Below the pieces are notes generated by a model. That model worked only from the letters and a program-made list of their open reading frames with translations. It made no database searches and was not told the DNA's origin. Shown piece by piece: positions 1-7,833 of a stretch of 40,096 nucleotides of DNA. Position 1 is the first letter of the stretch; every line of letters starts with the position of its first letter. The translations under genes were made by a program, and so were the position numbers. The DNA comes from Ruthenibacterium sp. (GTDB lineage: Bacteria; Bacillota; Clostridia; Oscillospirales; Ruminococcaceae), in the NCBI GenBank assembly GCA_020025235.1, contig JAHHSL010000014.1, positions 1-40,096 on the forward strand, in the 5' to 3' direction.

Positions 1-5
1 CGTAA

Positions 6-161
6 ATGAAATGTAGAAATCTTTTTACTCTGTGTGTGGAAGAACTGTGCGGCTCGGGTCTGCACAGCATCCGTCAGGATCACCGTCCACTGGATCGTGA
101 CGAAACCAGAGTTAAAAGCGATTATCTTATACAGATGCTTAAATATATTCACGAACCCTGA
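6..161 (+). pseudogene. Possible remnant of an IS200-like (Y1/REP-associated) transposase C-terminus
   Basis: A 51-codon open frame ends in TGA at 159-161. Its last ~24 codons read like the segment before the conserved YIHxNP motif of REP-associated/IS200-like transposases: an acidic stretch, SDYLIQMLKYIHEP, then stop. The codons before it lie on sequence derived from the pentapeptide-repeat gene read in antisense (47-89), so the frame is chimeric and not a functional gene. The tyrosine/HUH core is absent. The resemblance rests on a short motif recalled from the family and could be chance. Confidence 0.3.
47..89 (-). pseudogene. 43-bp relic of the pentapeptide-repeat gene start
   Basis: Bases 47-89 match 1360-1402 at 41 of 43 positions in the same orientation (differences at 50/1363 and 56/1369). 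The matching stretch of the intact gene (810-1472, minus) encodes roughly residues 24-38, around DGDPDGCCADLS. Here it is flanked by unrelated sequence and the frame soon hits stops, so only a fragment of a second copy survives. Confidence 0.75.
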
Positions 162-199
162 AAAGGCAAATTCTAATTCTTTATTGCGTTTTCAAGACT

Positions 200-238
200 A
201 AAAGAAAAAGGCCACCCCATTGGGCGGCCTCTTTGTCT
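200..238. terminator. Terminator-like hairpin, diverged copy of the one at 773-802
   Basis: GGCCACCCC and GGGCGGCC arms with one mismatch, preceded by an A-rich run and followed by CTTTGTCTT. Sequence and flanks resemble the terminator of the pentapeptide gene, so it probably belonged to the lost second copy. Confidence 0.5.
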
Positions 239-323
239 TATAAATTCGGGGGCAGTGCTGTATGCTGTGTTATTGCCTGCGCTGGTCAGTTCTGTAAAAA
301 GAAAAACTCATATGTAATCTCCC

Positions 324-368
324 TAAAAAAAGAGATAGGCTTGTGAAAGCCTATCTCTTTACTTTTTT
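324..368. terminator. Bidirectional terminator hairpin
   Basis: A perfect 12-bp stem (AGAGATAGGCTT / AAGCCTATCTCT, 331-358) is flanked by A7 on the left and a T-rich tract on the right. No intact gene feeds into it within the window. Confidence 0.7.
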
Positions 369-464
369 AGCTCCCACTCATGGTAGGGTACACCGCTTTT
401 TTAGCTCTCACTTATGGTAGAGTACACCGCTTTTTTAGCTCCCACTCATGGTAGGGTACACCGC
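363..464. repeat. Three tandem 34-bp direct repeats
   Basis: Units at 363-396, 397-430 and 431-464, each beginning with TTTTTTAGCT and ending in GGTACACCGC or close to it. Units 1 and 3 are identical; unit 2 differs at three positions. A partial fourth start (TTTTTTA) follows at 465-471. There are no spacers, so this is not a CRISPR array. It abuts the inverted repeat at 473-514. Confidence 0.9.
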
Positions 465-472
465 TTTTTTAT

Positions 473-538
473 ATTGACATACTCCCACCTCTTATAAAGT
501 ATGAGTATGTCAATCATTACAGCCACCATTAAGGCTGT
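473..538. mobile_element. Paired hairpins resembling an IS200/IS605-type element end
   Basis: A perfect 12-bp inverted repeat (473-484 ATTGACATACTC, 503-514 GAGTATGTCAAT) encloses an 18-nt CCCACCTC-containing loop. A second hairpin follows (519-524 ACAGCC, 533-538 GGCTGT). Subterminal hairpins with CCCACCT loops are common at ends of IS200/IS605 and TnpB-type elements, but no transposase or TnpB gene is intact here, so this would be a solo end or decayed copy. Confidence 0.4.
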
Positions 539-772
539 GGCGTGCCTTTCATAAATGATCTGCTCTTAAAGTGGCAGGGCACTTTTCAGACTGGATATCT
601 CTATTCAGTGCTATTATTGTACGCAAAAGAACAAATTATGTCAAGATGTTTTTTGCATTTTAACGCTATGGTGTCAAAAAAGGAAAAGCTTTCTGTGCCA
701 CACTTTTTAAGTCAGCGGAGGAAGATTCTCATAATTTGGTATCTACAGTTGTTTAATGGATCATTAAAACTA
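539..772. other. Non-coding, A/T-richer stretch without recognised content
   Basis: No credible gene, RNA or repeat is visible. A 149-codon plus-strand frame starting at 542 overlaps the pentapeptide gene in antisense and resembles no protein family I know. Confidence 0.5.
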
Positions 773-804
773 AAAAAGGCCACCCAATCGGGTGGCCTTT
801 TTCT
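773..804 (-). terminator. Terminator of the pentapeptide-repeat gene
   Basis: AAAAAGGCCACCC / GGGTGGCCTTTTT, a perfect stem with a 4-nt loop, sits just downstream of the stop codon at 810. A-run and T-run flanks would let it act on both strands. Confidence 0.85.
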
Positions 805-809
805 CTTGA

Positions 810-1472
810 TTACTCTTTTTCAGGATCTTCTGCCGACCGTACTTTTTTCAGTTCAAAGGTGTTTTCCTTTTCCATGTAACAACGGTCAAGAACAGCGCCG
901 TCCAGTTTTGCATCATCCAAAATGCTGTCAACCACGCGGGCGCAGGTCAAATCTGCGTTGGTCAAATCGGCTCTGTGCATATTTGCATTGATCGCTTTGG
1001 CTTTACTCAGATTTGCATTGCCAAGATTGGCGTCATTCAGATCGACGAAAAACAGTCGAGCGTCGCGCAAATCGGCATTGTGCAAGTAAGCACCACGCAA
1101 ATTCGTATCGAACATCTTGGCTTTTGCCAACGCTGCATCATGCAGATCTGCACCTGCCAATATAGCTTCGTGCATATGTGAGCCGCTCAGATCCGCGCCC
1201 TCCAAACAAGCACCTGCCATGTTGGCCTTATCCAAAATCGCTTCACTCAGGTTTGCCTTGTTCAAAGTGGCATGAGCCATATTTGCTCCACGCAGGTTCG
1301 CATGGCTCATATTCGCGCCGCTCAAGTTGACACCATTGAGTTTTGCTTTTTTCAGATTTGTGTGGCTCAGGTCTGCACAGCATCCGTCAGGATCACCGTC
1401 CAACCATTTCTGATGCAGAGTAAGCACTCGGGTAAGGTCTTTCTTTGTGATTTTCTTTGTTGAACAATTCAT
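810..1472 (-). CDS. Pentapeptide-repeat protein
   Basis: 220 residues. After a ~30-residue N-terminal segment, residues ~33-200 consist almost entirely of pentapeptide repeats of the A(D/N)LXX type (for example ANLRG, ANMAH, ADLSG, ADLHD, ANLGN, ADLTN). Such repeats fold into a right-handed quadrilateral beta-helix. The family includes DNA mimics such as Qnr/MfpA that protect gyrase, but most members have no known function and nothing here identifies a target. No signal peptide or membrane segment. The ATG at 1472 is supported by an AAGGAG-type site about 8 nt upstream. The gene stands alone with its own terminator (773-804). A fragment of a second copy lies at 47-89. The C-terminus is charged (ending SAEDPEKE). 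Confidence 0.85.
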   Translation of the reverse strand: MNCSTKKITKKDLTRVLTLHQKWLDGDPDGCCADLSHTNLKKAKLNGVNLSGANMSHANLRGANMAHATLNKANLSEAILDKANMAGACLEGADLSGSHMHEAILAGADLHDAALAKAKMFDTNLRGAYLHNADLRDARLFFVDLNDANLGNANLSKAKAINANMHRADLTNADLTCARVVDSILDDAKLDGAVLDRCYMEKENTFELKKVRSAEDPEKE

Positions 1473-1498
1473 TTTAATCGTCCACTCCTTTTAAAAAA

Positions 1499-1555
1499 TA
1501 AAAACGCAAGACGGGGGACTCGTTTTCGAAACACCTCGTTCTGCGTTTTTTTGCT
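1499..1555 (-). promoter_or_regulatory. Terminator-like hairpin in the leader of the pentapeptide gene
   Basis: Read on the minus strand, AAAAACGCAGAACGAGG pairs imperfectly with a CCCCCGTCTTGCGTTTTT arm, followed by TTTATTTTTT immediately before the AAGGAG ribosome site. It could be an attenuator or a leftover terminator. The lipoprotein gene upstream already has its own terminator at 1606-1645. Confidence 0.5.
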
Positions 1556-1605
1556 TTGATACTTCAATTGTCCTGCTTTTTCGGGGATTGTAAAGAGGTA
1601 TATTG

Positions 1606-1645
1606 CAAAAAAAAGAGAGCGGCATAAAACCGTTCTCTTTTTTTG
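1606..1645 (-). terminator. Terminator of the Ig-like lipoprotein gene
   Basis: Stem 1614-1622 (AGAGAGCGG) / 1630-1638 (CCGTTCTCT) with one G-U pair, flanked by A8 and T-run tracts, 14 bp beyond the stop codon at 1659. Confidence 0.85.
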
Positions 1646-1658
1646 CCATTGATATTAA

Positions 1659-2642
1659 CTATTCATAGTCTTCGTCAGTAGCATGATGCGCCGTATCCTC
1701 ATTCATTCCCTCCATAGGCGCTCCAGCCTCACCAATAGCTTGGTTTACGTCCATGGGCGTACCCGGGATCAGATTACCTGTTTCGTCGCAATCAGGACGC
1801 GGTGCCGGCGCAGGAGCGGGAGCAGGGGCGGGAGCCGGCGCAGGGGCCGGCGCAGGCGCGGGTGCGGGAGCAGGAGCCGGCACAGGAGCCGGTGCGGGTG
1901 CAGGGTTCTTCGGCTTTGTATTCTGATTTTTTCCACCATTATCCTTACTGTTGGCAGTACCAGCAGCAGGCTTTTTTACCTCGGAGGGTTTCGCTCCAGA
2001 AGGAGTTTTCGTCGGAATGGTTTCCGGAGTGCTTTCCGGAGGGGCTTCCTCTTTTTCTTCCTCAACGGTTACTTTCGTTTCCGCTTTCAGCTTTTCAGCA
2101 GATGCAGTGACGACACATTCGCCAGTGCCGGTTGCGGTCACTTTTCCAGTTTTGTCCACCGTCGCAACGGTTTCATCGCTCGTTTCGTAGGTGAGTTTCA
2201 CTTCGTCCGCATCCTCGGGCAGAACCTTGGCTTCGAGATCCGCTTCATCGCCCTTTTTCAGTTCCAGCTTTTCCGGAACTTTGATTTCATCCGGACTGAC
2301 CTTAATGTTTACTGCACAGGCCGCCGTGAAATCACCAACCTTTGCGGAGATCTCCGTCTTGCCCTTTCCCACAGCAGTCACATTGCCGTTTTCATCGACT
2401 GTCGCGATATCTTCATCGGAAGTTGTCCATGCAATCTCTCCCAGCTTTTCAAGGGCTTTTTCGATTTCCTCCGGAGAAGCATCGCCACCAAGCGCTTCAG
2501 CTGCAAGAGCCTTCGTTTCACCCTTTTCCAGTTCGATCTCTGCCGGCAGGGAGATACCGGTAATCTTTGCACCGCAACCCGCAAGGCAGAACGCCAGTGC
2601 CGCTGCAGCAGCTGTCATCGTGAAGAACTTAAACTTTTTCAT
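1659..2642 (-). CDS. Surface lipoprotein with two bacterial Ig-like (BIG2) domains and Pro-Ala stalk
   Basis: 327 residues. The N-terminal signal ends in a lipobox (LAGC, Cys ~23), predicting lipid anchoring to the outer face of the membrane. Two BIG2-type repeats follow (~29-115 and ~116-195), each with the typical (S/T)SD-x-x-(I/V)ATVD-x-x-G-x-V(T) signature and a closing strand. Then come a Pro/Thr/Lys-rich segment and a run of about 20 alternating Pro-Ala pairs (~240-281). The acidic tail is ~285-327. The Pro-Ala run probably acts as a stiff spacer. No enzymatic domain is visible, so adhesion or wall association is only inferred. Start supported by AAAGGAG 8 nt upstream. Own promoter (2678-2707) and terminator (1606-1645), hence monocistronic. 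Confidence 0.85.
   Translation of the reverse strand: MKKFKFFTMTAAAAALAFCLAGCGAKITGISLPAEIELEKGETKALAAEALGGDASPEEIEKALEKLGEIAWTTSDEDIATVDENGNVTAVGKGKTEISAKVGDFTAACAVNIKVSPDEIKVPEKLELKKGDEADLEAKVLPEDADEVKLTYETSDETVATVDKTGKVTATGTGECVVTASAEKLKAETKVTVEEEKEEAPPESTPETIPTKTPSGAKPSEVKKPAAGTANSKDNGGKNQNTKPKNPAPAPAPVPAPAPAPAPAPAPAPAPAPAPAPAPAPRPDCDETGNLIPGTPMDVNQAIGEAGAPMEGMNEDTAHHATDEDYE
1799..1908. repeat. Low-complexity GC-rich repeat encoding (Pro-Ala)n
   Basis: Roughly 110 bp of degenerate GCAGGAGC / GCCGGCGC-type hexamers inside the lipoprotein gene. Slippage here could change the stalk length in two-residue steps without a frameshift. Confidence 0.8.
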
Positions 2643-2677
2643 ATTAAACTCCTTTCAAAACATCGGAATCTGTTTTT

Positions 2678-2707
2678 ATTATAGCGCTTATTGAGTGTAA
2701 AGCGCAA
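2678..2707 (-). promoter_or_regulatory. Sigma-A-type promoter of the Ig-like lipoprotein
   Basis: Minus strand TTGCGC (2702-2707), 18-bp spacer, TATAAT (2678-2683). The block AGCGCTATAATAAAA around this -10 recurs upstream of the RND gene (6825-6830). Confidence 0.6.
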
Positions 2708-2779
2708 CAACATATTCCCCGGACAGAAGCTTTGGGGATCCCTGCCGCGGAATCCGGAAATATGCAAAAGAAAAGCCGC

Positions 2780-5700
2780 TTATTCGCCGGCGGTTTCATC
2801 GCCGACGTCGATGCTTCTCAGCTCTCTGCGGAACAAAAGCTCATACAGAACCGGCACGATAAACAGGGTAAGCAGGGTGGCATATGCAAGGCCGCCTATG
2901 GTGACAAGCGCCATGGGGCGGCTCATTTCCGCGCCCATGCCCGTGGAGAAAACCATAACGCTCATGGCAAGAATAGTCGTCAGCGCCGTCATCAGGATCG
3001 GACGTATGCGGGCTTTTCCCGCGCTGATGAGCGCATCGCGTCTTGCATAGCCCGCAAGGCGCAGCTGGTTTGCGTAATCGACAAACACGATGCCATTGTT
3101 TACGACGATGCCCGCCAAGATCAAAAAGCCCAGCATGGAAATGACGGAAAGCGGTTCGCCCGCGATCCACAAAGCGCCCAGGCCGCCCGTGAAAGCAAGC
3201 GGCATGGTGAACATGACGATAAACGGGCTTAAAAGGCTTTGGAACTGCGCGACCATGATAAGGTAAATAAAGGTCACGGCAAGCAGGATCATTTTGATAA
3301 GATCCCGCATGGCAGTGGCGACATTTTCCGTTTCACCGGTGATCTCCACCGTGCAGCCCTCCGGCAGGTCGTATTCCGCCAAAAGCGTTTCTACCTCACG
3401 GCTCAGCAGGGTGGTGTTGTATCCCTCCGACGTCGCGGCGCTGACGGTGATGTATCGCTGCTGATTTTTACGGCTGATTGCAGCAAGGCCGGGTTCGGTT
3501 TCCACGGATGCAAATTCGCCCAGACGATGAATTTCGGTTTCGCCGTTTTTGCCCGGAACGGCTGTTTCAAACTCAAAATCCAAAAGGTTATCCCGTGTCA
3601 GCGGGCTGCGCTCGTCCACGATCGTAACGGTGAAATCCCCGTTTTCAAACGAAAGCTCGGCAGACTGGCTGCTTGTGGTAAGCGCCGCCGAAAGTTCGCC
3701 GTAGATCTGCGCGGCTGTCAGGCCGCAGCGCATGGCGGCGTCGCGGTCGATGAGCAGATGCAGCTGCTGGGGGCTGTCCTCCTGCCCGTTGCTGGCAGGT
3801 TCCAGCCCCGTCACGCCGGAAAGCAGGTCGATCATATCAAGGCTGATGCGGTTCAGTTCGTCCAGATCCCGTCCGCGCACGACAAGCTCCATGCCGCTTC
3901 CGCCAAGTGCGGACATATCCGCGTTCGATTTCATAACGCTGAAGCTGCAGCCGGGCATCTGCTGTTCAAGGGCTTCGATTTCATCGGCGATCTGATCGTT
4001 GTGCTGCAGGGCGTCTTTTTCCAGCAGAAGATAGAACGTCATGCTTTCGACGGAATCGCCGCTGTTTCCGGCAAGGCTGCCCATCATGCTGCCGGAACCC
4101 ATGGCGCCCACGGTTTCGACGCCGTCGATCCCGCCGATAAGCTCCATGGCCTGATCCGCGGCGGCGAATGCGTCCTCTTTGGTGCAGTCCTCGGGCAGCA
4201 TCAGGGTGGCGCTCATCTGATTGCCGCCCATAGCGGGCATAAATTCAAGGCCCATTCGGGTGGTGTGCCATACGCACAAACCGAACAAAAGCAGGGAAAG
4301 TGCAAGCGGAACGGCCTTAAAGCGCAGGCAGAAATCAAGCGCCTTGCCGTAGGCGTCCACCATGCGGTCGAACAGCGCATGCGGCTTTTCGCGGCACGAG
4401 CGCAGCAGCGTGGAGCCAAGCGTGGGAACAACCGTCAGGGCAACCAGAAGGCTTGCCAGCAGGGAATAGCCGATCGTAAGACCCATATCCATAAACAGCT
4501 GGCGCGTCATGCCGGTGGTGAAAAGAATGGGCAGGAAAACGCACACAGTCGTCAGCGTGGATGCGCTGATCGCGCCCGCCACCTGCCGCGCCCCGTATAC
4601 GGCGGCCTTTGCAGCGGACATGCCTTCGCTGCGCAGACGGTAGATGTTTTCCATAACGACAATGGAGTTATCCACCAGCATGCCGACGCCGAGCGCAAGG
4701 CCGGAAAGGCTGATCATGTTCAGGCTGACGCCGGAAAAATACATCAGCACCACGGCAAACAGCAGGCTGACGGGGATGCTCAGCGCAACCACGGCGGTGG
4801 GGCGGATATCCTTCAAGAACAGCGCCAGCACCAGAATGGCCAGCACAGCACCCCAGCCAAGGTTGGAAAGCACCGTGTTCACCGTCATTTTGATGTAATC
4901 GCCCTGATCCATAAGCGGCGTGATGTGAAGGCCGGGATATTTTTCCTCAAGGCTGCCGATTGCGGTATTCAGCTGCTTTGATACCGCACTGGTGGAGGCG
5001 GTGGAGCCTTTCTGGATGCTTACGGCAACGGCGGGTCTGCCATTTACCTTGGCATAGCTTTCCCCGGCATTGTCGATCAGGGTGACCTGCGCCACATCCG
5101 AAAGGCGGATATCCCCGACGCCCTCCATGCTCATCAGAACCGTGCCGGAAAGCTCGTTGATGTCCGAAAAGGCCTTGCCGATCTTCAAAAGATAGGCGTC
5201 GTCATCCTGGTACAGGGTTCCCGCCGGCATGGCAAGGTTCTGCGCGATAATCAGATTGCTGATCATGTCCTTGGTAAGCAGCTTGTTCAGATCTGCTTTT
5301 TTCAGTGCTTCGTCGCGTGCGGCCTGAAACTGTTCGTCTGCGGTTTTCAGCTGCGCTTCGCTTTGTGCAAGCGCACTTTCCGCTGCGGCAAGCTGTGCAC
5401 TGCCCGCGCCGAAACCGGCGGCGGCCTGCATTTTGCCGGCTTCCAGCTTTGCATAGGCCTGCTGCGCTGTCTTAAGACCCTCCTGCGCCTGCTGTGCCAT
5501 CATTTCGGCGGCTGCAAGCTTGGTGGAAAGGTTTGCAAGTTCGGTGTCGATCTGTTCGAGCCGTGTGGTGACACTCTGCTTTTTTTCGCGCAGTTGATCC
5601 AGCTGCCCGTTCAGTTCCGCAAGCTTTGCGCCGATCTCTGCGGCGGACGCCTTGGCGTCGTTCAGTGTGGCGCCCTGCGGCAGGATGCCCGCCTGCGCCA

Positions 5701-6757
5701 GACGGGTAAGACCGTCATTGAGCGATGTTTTCACGTCGTCCGGCAGGGGGGCGGCGGCAATCAAATCGGTAAGCGGGACAGCGGCGTCCACACCGGCAAA
5801 TTCCAGTGAACTGACCAGAAAATCAAGCCCCGCCTTTGCCTTCTGCAAATCGCCTGCCGCAGCTTCCAGCTGTGCAAGGGGCGCTTCCAGCTGGCTGAGC
5901 CCTTCGGCATAGCCCTTGCGCTCGGCTTCCAGTGCCTGACGGTTCACCTCAAGCGTGTTTTTCTCCGAAGAAAGGCTCTGTGCCTGTGCAATGGCGCTGT
6001 CCAGCTGGGCGCTGCCATCGGCAAGCTCACGGGTCATCTGCTCCTGCTTTGCCTGCAGTTCTTTTTTGCCCTTTTCCAGTTCGGCTTTTCCGGTCGTCAC
6101 GGCCTGCTGTGCCTTGTTCAGTTCATTTCGTGCTTCACCCAGTGCATCATCGGTGCCCGCAAGGATACGGGTGTTCACGTCCTCGATCTTGGCTTCGTCA
6201 AAACGAACCTCCACGCTTTGGGCAACAAGGCCTGTGGGCGTCACGCTGGCAACACCGGCCTGCCGTTCCAGATTCGGAATGATCTTGTCCTGTGCAAAAT
6301 CACTCAGCTCGAACAGATCGGCGTCGTCCATGTCAATGCTGGCAATCATCACGGGCAGCATATCCGGCGAAATCTGCATCAGCATGGGGTTCTGCGCAGT
6401 ATCCGGCAGATAGCTTTTCACCTGATCGATCGCGGTGGAAAGCTTTACCATGGCGCTGTCCATATTTGTGCCGTTTTCAAATTCGAGCGAGAGCATGCTC
6501 ACGTTTTCCTTGGAAGAGCTGCTCACCGTTACCACGCCGTTTACCGTGCCAAGCGCGGCCTCCAGTGGTGCCGTTACGGCAGTTTCCACCTTTTCGGGGC
6601 TGGCGCCGGGATAAGTGGTAACAACCATGACATACGGCAGTTCCATGGCGGGCAGCAGATCCGTGGTCATTCCGGAAAAGCTGACGATGCCGAGAACGAT
6701 TATCATAATTACCACAACCAGAGCGGTAAACGGTTTTTTTACAAAATACTTTGTCAT
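2780..6757 (-). CDS. RND-superfamily efflux transporter (HAE1/AcrB-like) with coiled-coil insert
   Basis: 1325 residues from the ATG at 6757; an upstream GTG-started extension lacks any family resemblance. The start MTKYFVKKPFTALVVV is the usual first helix of the AcrB-like family. TM helices cluster at ~10-30 and ~630-860 and in a matching C-terminal set. The TM4-like motif around GVGMLVDNSIVVMEN (~690-705) carries one Asp followed by Asn where AcrB has two Asp, a form common in Gram-positive members. Residues ~204-488 in the first extracytoplasmic loop form a long Ala/Gln/Glu/Lys-rich coiled coil that Gram-negative AcrB lacks. No membrane-fusion or outer-membrane partner is nearby, fitting a single-membrane exporter. 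Substrate unknown. A CAGGAG site lies 12 nt upstream. Confidence 0.85.
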   Translation of the reverse strand: MTKYFVKKPFTALVVVIMIIVLGIVSFSGMTTDLLPAMELPYVMVVTTYPGASPEKVETAVTAPLEAALGTVNGVVTVSSSSKENVSMLSLEFENGTNMDSAMVKLSTAIDQVKSYLPDTAQNPMLMQISPDMLPVMIASIDMDDADLFELSDFAQDKIIPNLERQAGVASVTPTGLVAQSVEVRFDEAKIEDVNTRILAGTDDALGEARNELNKAQQAVTTGKAELEKGKKELQAKQEQMTRELADGSAQLDSAIAQAQSLSSEKNTLEVNRQALEAERKGYAEGLSQLEAPLAQLEAAAGDLQKAKAGLDFLVSSLEFAGVDAAVPLTDLIAAAPLPDDVKTSLNDGLTRLAQAGILPQGATLNDAKASAAEIGAKLAELNGQLDQLREKKQSVTTRLEQIDTELANLSTKLAAAEMMAQQAQEGLKTAQQAYAKLEAGKMQAAAGFGAGSAQLAAAESALAQSEAQLKTADEQFQAARDEALKKADLNKLLTKDMISNLIIAQNLAMPAGTLYQDDDAYLLKIGKAFSDINELSGTVLMSMEGVGDIRLSDVAQVTLIDNAGESYAKVNGRPAVAVSIQKGSTASTSAVSKQLNTAIGSLEEKYPGLHITPLMDQGDYIKMTVNTVLSNLGWGAVLAILVLALFLKDIRPTAVVALSIPVSLLFAVVLMYFSGVSLNMISLSGLALGVGMLVDNSIVVMENIYRLRSEGMSAAKAAVYGARQVAGAISASTLTTVCVFLPILFTTGMTRQLFMDMGLTIGYSLLASLLVALTVVPTLGSTLLRSCREKPHALFDRMVDAYGKALDFCLRFKAVPLALSLLLFGLCVWHTTRMGLEFMPAMGGNQMSATLMLPEDCTKEDAFAAADQAMELIGGIDGVETVGAMGSGSMMGSLAGNSGDSVESMTFYLLLEKDALQHNDQIADEIEALEQQMPGCSFSVMKSNADMSALGGSGMELVVRGRDLDELNRISLDMIDLLSGVTGLEPASNGQEDSPQQLHLLIDRDAAMRCGLTAAQIYGELSAALTTSSQSAELSFENGDFTVTIVDERSPLTRDNLLDFEFETAVPGKNGETEIHRLGEFASVETEPGLAAISRKNQQRYITVSAATSEGYNTTLLSREVETLLAEYDLPEGCTVEITGETENVATAMRDLIKMILLAVTFIYLIMVAQFQSLLSPFIVMFTMPLAFTGGLGALWIAGEPLSVISMLGFLILAGIVVNNGIVFVDYANQLRLAGYARRDALISAGKARIRPILMTALTTILAMSVMVFSTGMGAEMSRPMALVTIGGLAYATLLTLFIVPVLYELLFRRELRSIDVGDETAGE

Positions 6758-6824
6758 AGTGCTGTGCGGCTCCTGTCGTATGAAATACCCGTAACGGGTT
6801 TGAATAGAAGTGTATAACTCTTTT

Positions 6825-6830
6825 ATTATA
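6825..6830 (-). promoter_or_regulatory. Probable -10 box of the RND gene
   Basis: TATAAT on the minus strand, 68 bp before the start codon, within GCGCTATAATAAAA. No good -35 hexamer is present at 16-18 bp, so activator dependence or weak expression is possible. Confidence 0.4.
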
Positions 6831-6955
6831 GCGCTTTGTGCGCAAAAGACTTTGAACGCAGTGTGAAATTTTACCAAAAATGCGTCGAAAACGCAGATCG
6901 TGCGGCGCACAAGCAGAACGATCGGCGGTGCTTTGTAAAGTTTTTGCAATGAAAC

Positions 6956-6983
6956 TTGACGGGAGACACACGGCCTATATAAT
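6956..6983 (+). promoter_or_regulatory. Promoter of the ABC transporter pair
   Basis: TTGACG (6956-6961), 16-bp spacer, TATAAT (6978-6983). It leaves a leader of about 135 nt before the ATG at 7126. Confidence 0.75.
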
Positions 6984-7125
6984 AAAGAAAAAGGATTTTG
7001 CGCAGATGCACACTGCGCCAGGGAAAGCGGCGGTGCGGCAGGGGAGAAAAGGGATGCCCGCCGAAGGACGAAATGCTGAGTGCGGCAGAAAAACGCCCGG
7101 CGCACAGCAGGAAAAGGAGAACCGG

Positions 7126-7833
7126 ATGAAACTCACGATCGAACACCTGTCAAAGCATTTTGATAAAAAAGAGGTCTTGCGGGATATTGATTTCACCTTT
7201 GAAGAAGGGAAGATCTACGGCCTGCTCGGGCGCAACGGCGCGGGCAAAACCACACTGTTCAACTGCCTGAACCGGGATATCCGGGCGGACGGCGGCAGTT
7301 TTTTTCTGCAGGAAGACGGAAAACAGCGGGAAGCAGCCGCCGAGGAGATCGGCTATGTGCTTTCGACGCCCACGGTGCCGGAATTTTTGACCGGACGGGA
7401 ATTTCTGAAATTTTTCATGGAAATCAATGAATCACAGCTTCGCAGCCCCAAAACACCGGATGAATACTTTGATCTGATGAGCATTGCGCCGGAGGATCGG
7501 GATAAACTGCTGAAGGATTATTCACACGGAATGAAAAACAAAATGCAGATGCTCATCAACATCATTGCACAGCCCAAAATCCTGCTGCTGGATGAACCGC
7601 TGACGTCCCTGGACGTAGTGGTGGCAGAAGAAATGAAGCAGCTTCTGCGCACGCTGAAAGAGGGACGGATCACGATTTTTTCCACGCACCTTATGGATCT
7701 GGCGCTTGATTTATGTGATGAAATTGTGCTGTTAAGCCACGGCGAACTGGAGACAGTGGAAAAATCCAATCTGGATAACCGCATGTTTAAGGAAAAAATC
7801 ATTGCGGCGCTGCGGGAGGAATCGCATGATTAA
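7126..7833 (+). CDS. ABC transporter ATP-binding protein (ABC-2/exporter type)
   Basis: 235 residues. Walker A GRNGAGKT at 35-42, degenerate signature YSHGMKNK at ~132-139, Walker B ILLLDEP at 152-158, and H-loop His in STHLMD (~186-191). The class resembles CcmA/NatA-like ATPases that energise ABC-2 exporters. The ATG at 7126 has AAGGAG six bases upstream; the longer frame from 6880 is an artefact of open leader sequence. The gene overlaps the next one by 8 bp (ATGATTAA), so the two are translationally coupled and should form one complex. Cargo unknown. Confidence 0.85.
   Translation: MKLTIEHLSKHFDKKEVLRDIDFTFEEGKIYGLLGRNGAGKTTLFNCLNRDIRADGGSFFLQEDGKQREAAAEEIGYVLSTPTVPEFLTGREFLKFFMEINESQLRSPKTPDEYFDLMSIAPEDRDKLLKDYSHGMKNKMQMLINIIAQPKILLLDEPLTSLDVVVAEEMKQLLRTLKEGRITIFSTHLMDLALDLCDEIVLLSHGELETVEKSNLDNRMFKEKIIAALREESHD

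Noticed and set aside
363..464. CRISPR-like array
   Set aside because: The 34-bp units are directly adjacent without spacers and no cas genes are present.
542..991. 149-codon plus-strand open frame
   Set aside because: It crosses the terminator and runs antisense into the pentapeptide gene; no ribosome site and no family resemblance.
1683..2694. Long plus-strand frames opposite the lipoprotein gene
   Set aside because: Produced by the GC-rich Pro-Ala repeat and biased codons of the minus-strand gene; Arg/Gly- or Ser-rich nonsense translations without ribosome sites.
3239..4981. 580-codon plus-strand frame
   Set aside because: Antisense shadow of the RND gene; His/Gln/Gly-rich translation typical of a reverse reading of a real coding frame.
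6758..7105. N-terminal extension of the RND protein to a GTG at 7105
   Set aside because: The extra 116 residues resemble no family member, overlap the divergent promoter and ABC leader; the protein family starts at MTKYFVKKPF.
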